Source: Hymenolepis diminuta (lineage: Eukaryota > Platyhelminthes > Cestoda > Cyclophyllidea > Hymenolepididae). From it: a stretch of DNA of 64,000 nt. Made by a program: the position numbers and the translations under genes. Shown piece by piece: positions 63,692 through 64,000 of the stretch; the first letter of the stretch is position 1; each line of letters begins with the position of its first letter. Below the pieces are notes generated by a model. The model had not been told where the DNA came from. It did not search any database and worked only from the letters and a program-made list of their open reading frames with translations. The stretch spans positions 754,127-818,126 of the forward strand of contig CAADRB010000061.1 of NCBI GenBank assembly GCA_900708905.1, given 5' to 3'.

Positions 63692-64000
63692 GTAAGTGAT
63701 AAGGAATTAAATAAATGTATGTATACACGTCCCAAGTTGTTTGGTGTTTTTTCTACTGAGTTGAAAATGATGCCTCCGGTCAGCGAATGTCTAATTGTTT
63801 TTATGGAAACAAGTAGTTCGCATAAGTGGAAGCAGAATAACATCATAATATCAAAACACTTGTTTTACAAGCACAATATTTTCCTTGGTGAGAAATAAGT
63901 GAGATAACTGACAAAAATTGTCATATAACTATCGTTTTGAAAGCGCAAGAGATGTAATTATCAACTCTTCTATAAAATACCATGATTAATATATGTATTT

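Larger units (their letters stand above)
60934..64000. other. Gene-free right end with one possible exon
   Basis: No gene is established. The stretch holds a SINE-like copy (61400-61585), a 114-codon frame at 61735-62079 that spans a small inverted pair (AGCGCTGTTG and CAACAGCGCT, about 61766 and 61810) and shows no motif, and a possible exon at 63638-63691. The rest is unclassified AT-rich sequence. Confidence 0.5.

Noticed and set aside
1..64000. CRISPR arrays, bacterial operons, integrated virus genomes, rRNA or spliced-leader RNA genes
   Set aside because: None seen. The genes have spliceosomal introns, the repeats are dispersed rather than regularly spaced, and no reverse transcriptase, capsid or integrase motifs were recognised.

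Overview
The window looks like nuclear DNA from a flatworm, most likely a parasitic one (tapeworm or fluke). It is AT-rich and mostly non-coding. The genes are eukaryotic and split by GT-AG introns. Very short introns of 33 and 34 bases sit beside introns of hundreds to thousands of bases, a mix well known in parasitic flatworms. I cannot name the species.

All confident genes lie between about 20.7 and 34.9 kb. (1) 20746-22128, plus strand: a two-exon gene for a cysteine-rich type I membrane protein with an EGF-like module and a divergent thrombospondin-type-1-like module. (2) 22528-about 25898, minus strand: at least nine coding exons of a POC5-type centriolar protein. Its 3' end converges on gene 1, with only about 400 bases between the two stop codons. 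A 69-codon open frame that could encode a small mitochondrial-type membrane protein lies in its largest mapped intron. (3) 26456-34911, plus strand: five exons of PSMD6/Rpn7, a 26S proteasome lid subunit, encoding 391 residues, with one 6.6 kb intron. POC5 and PSMD6 are divergent. Their shared 5' region of about 550 bases carries an inverted repeat with a forkhead-like core in each arm.

The two flanks (1-20.7 kb and 35-64 kb) hold no gene I can support. They contain dead transposons, dispersed repeats and decayed coding fragments. Two related mariner-type elements lie in opposite orientation at 4.2-5.5 kb and 59.7-60.9 kb. The second has both terminal inverted repeats and a TA duplication. 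A fragment of a different mariner lineage lies at 41.1-41.5 kb. Six degenerate copies of a probable tRNA-derived SINE, six same-strand copies of a second repeat, and two smaller families are scattered across the window. A frameshifted, apparently intronless coding remnant lies at 52.2-53.0 kb.

The three main genes show no sign of working in one pathway. They are a surface receptor or adhesion-like protein, a centriole protein and a proteasome subunit, and the arrangement looks like ordinary eukaryotic gene order. I found no evidence of a new multi-gene system. The most useful leads are the EGF/TSP1-like membrane protein, the intron-nested small open frame, the paired forkhead-like sites and the repeat families. 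All alignments were done by eye, so homology calls for the repeats are approximate.
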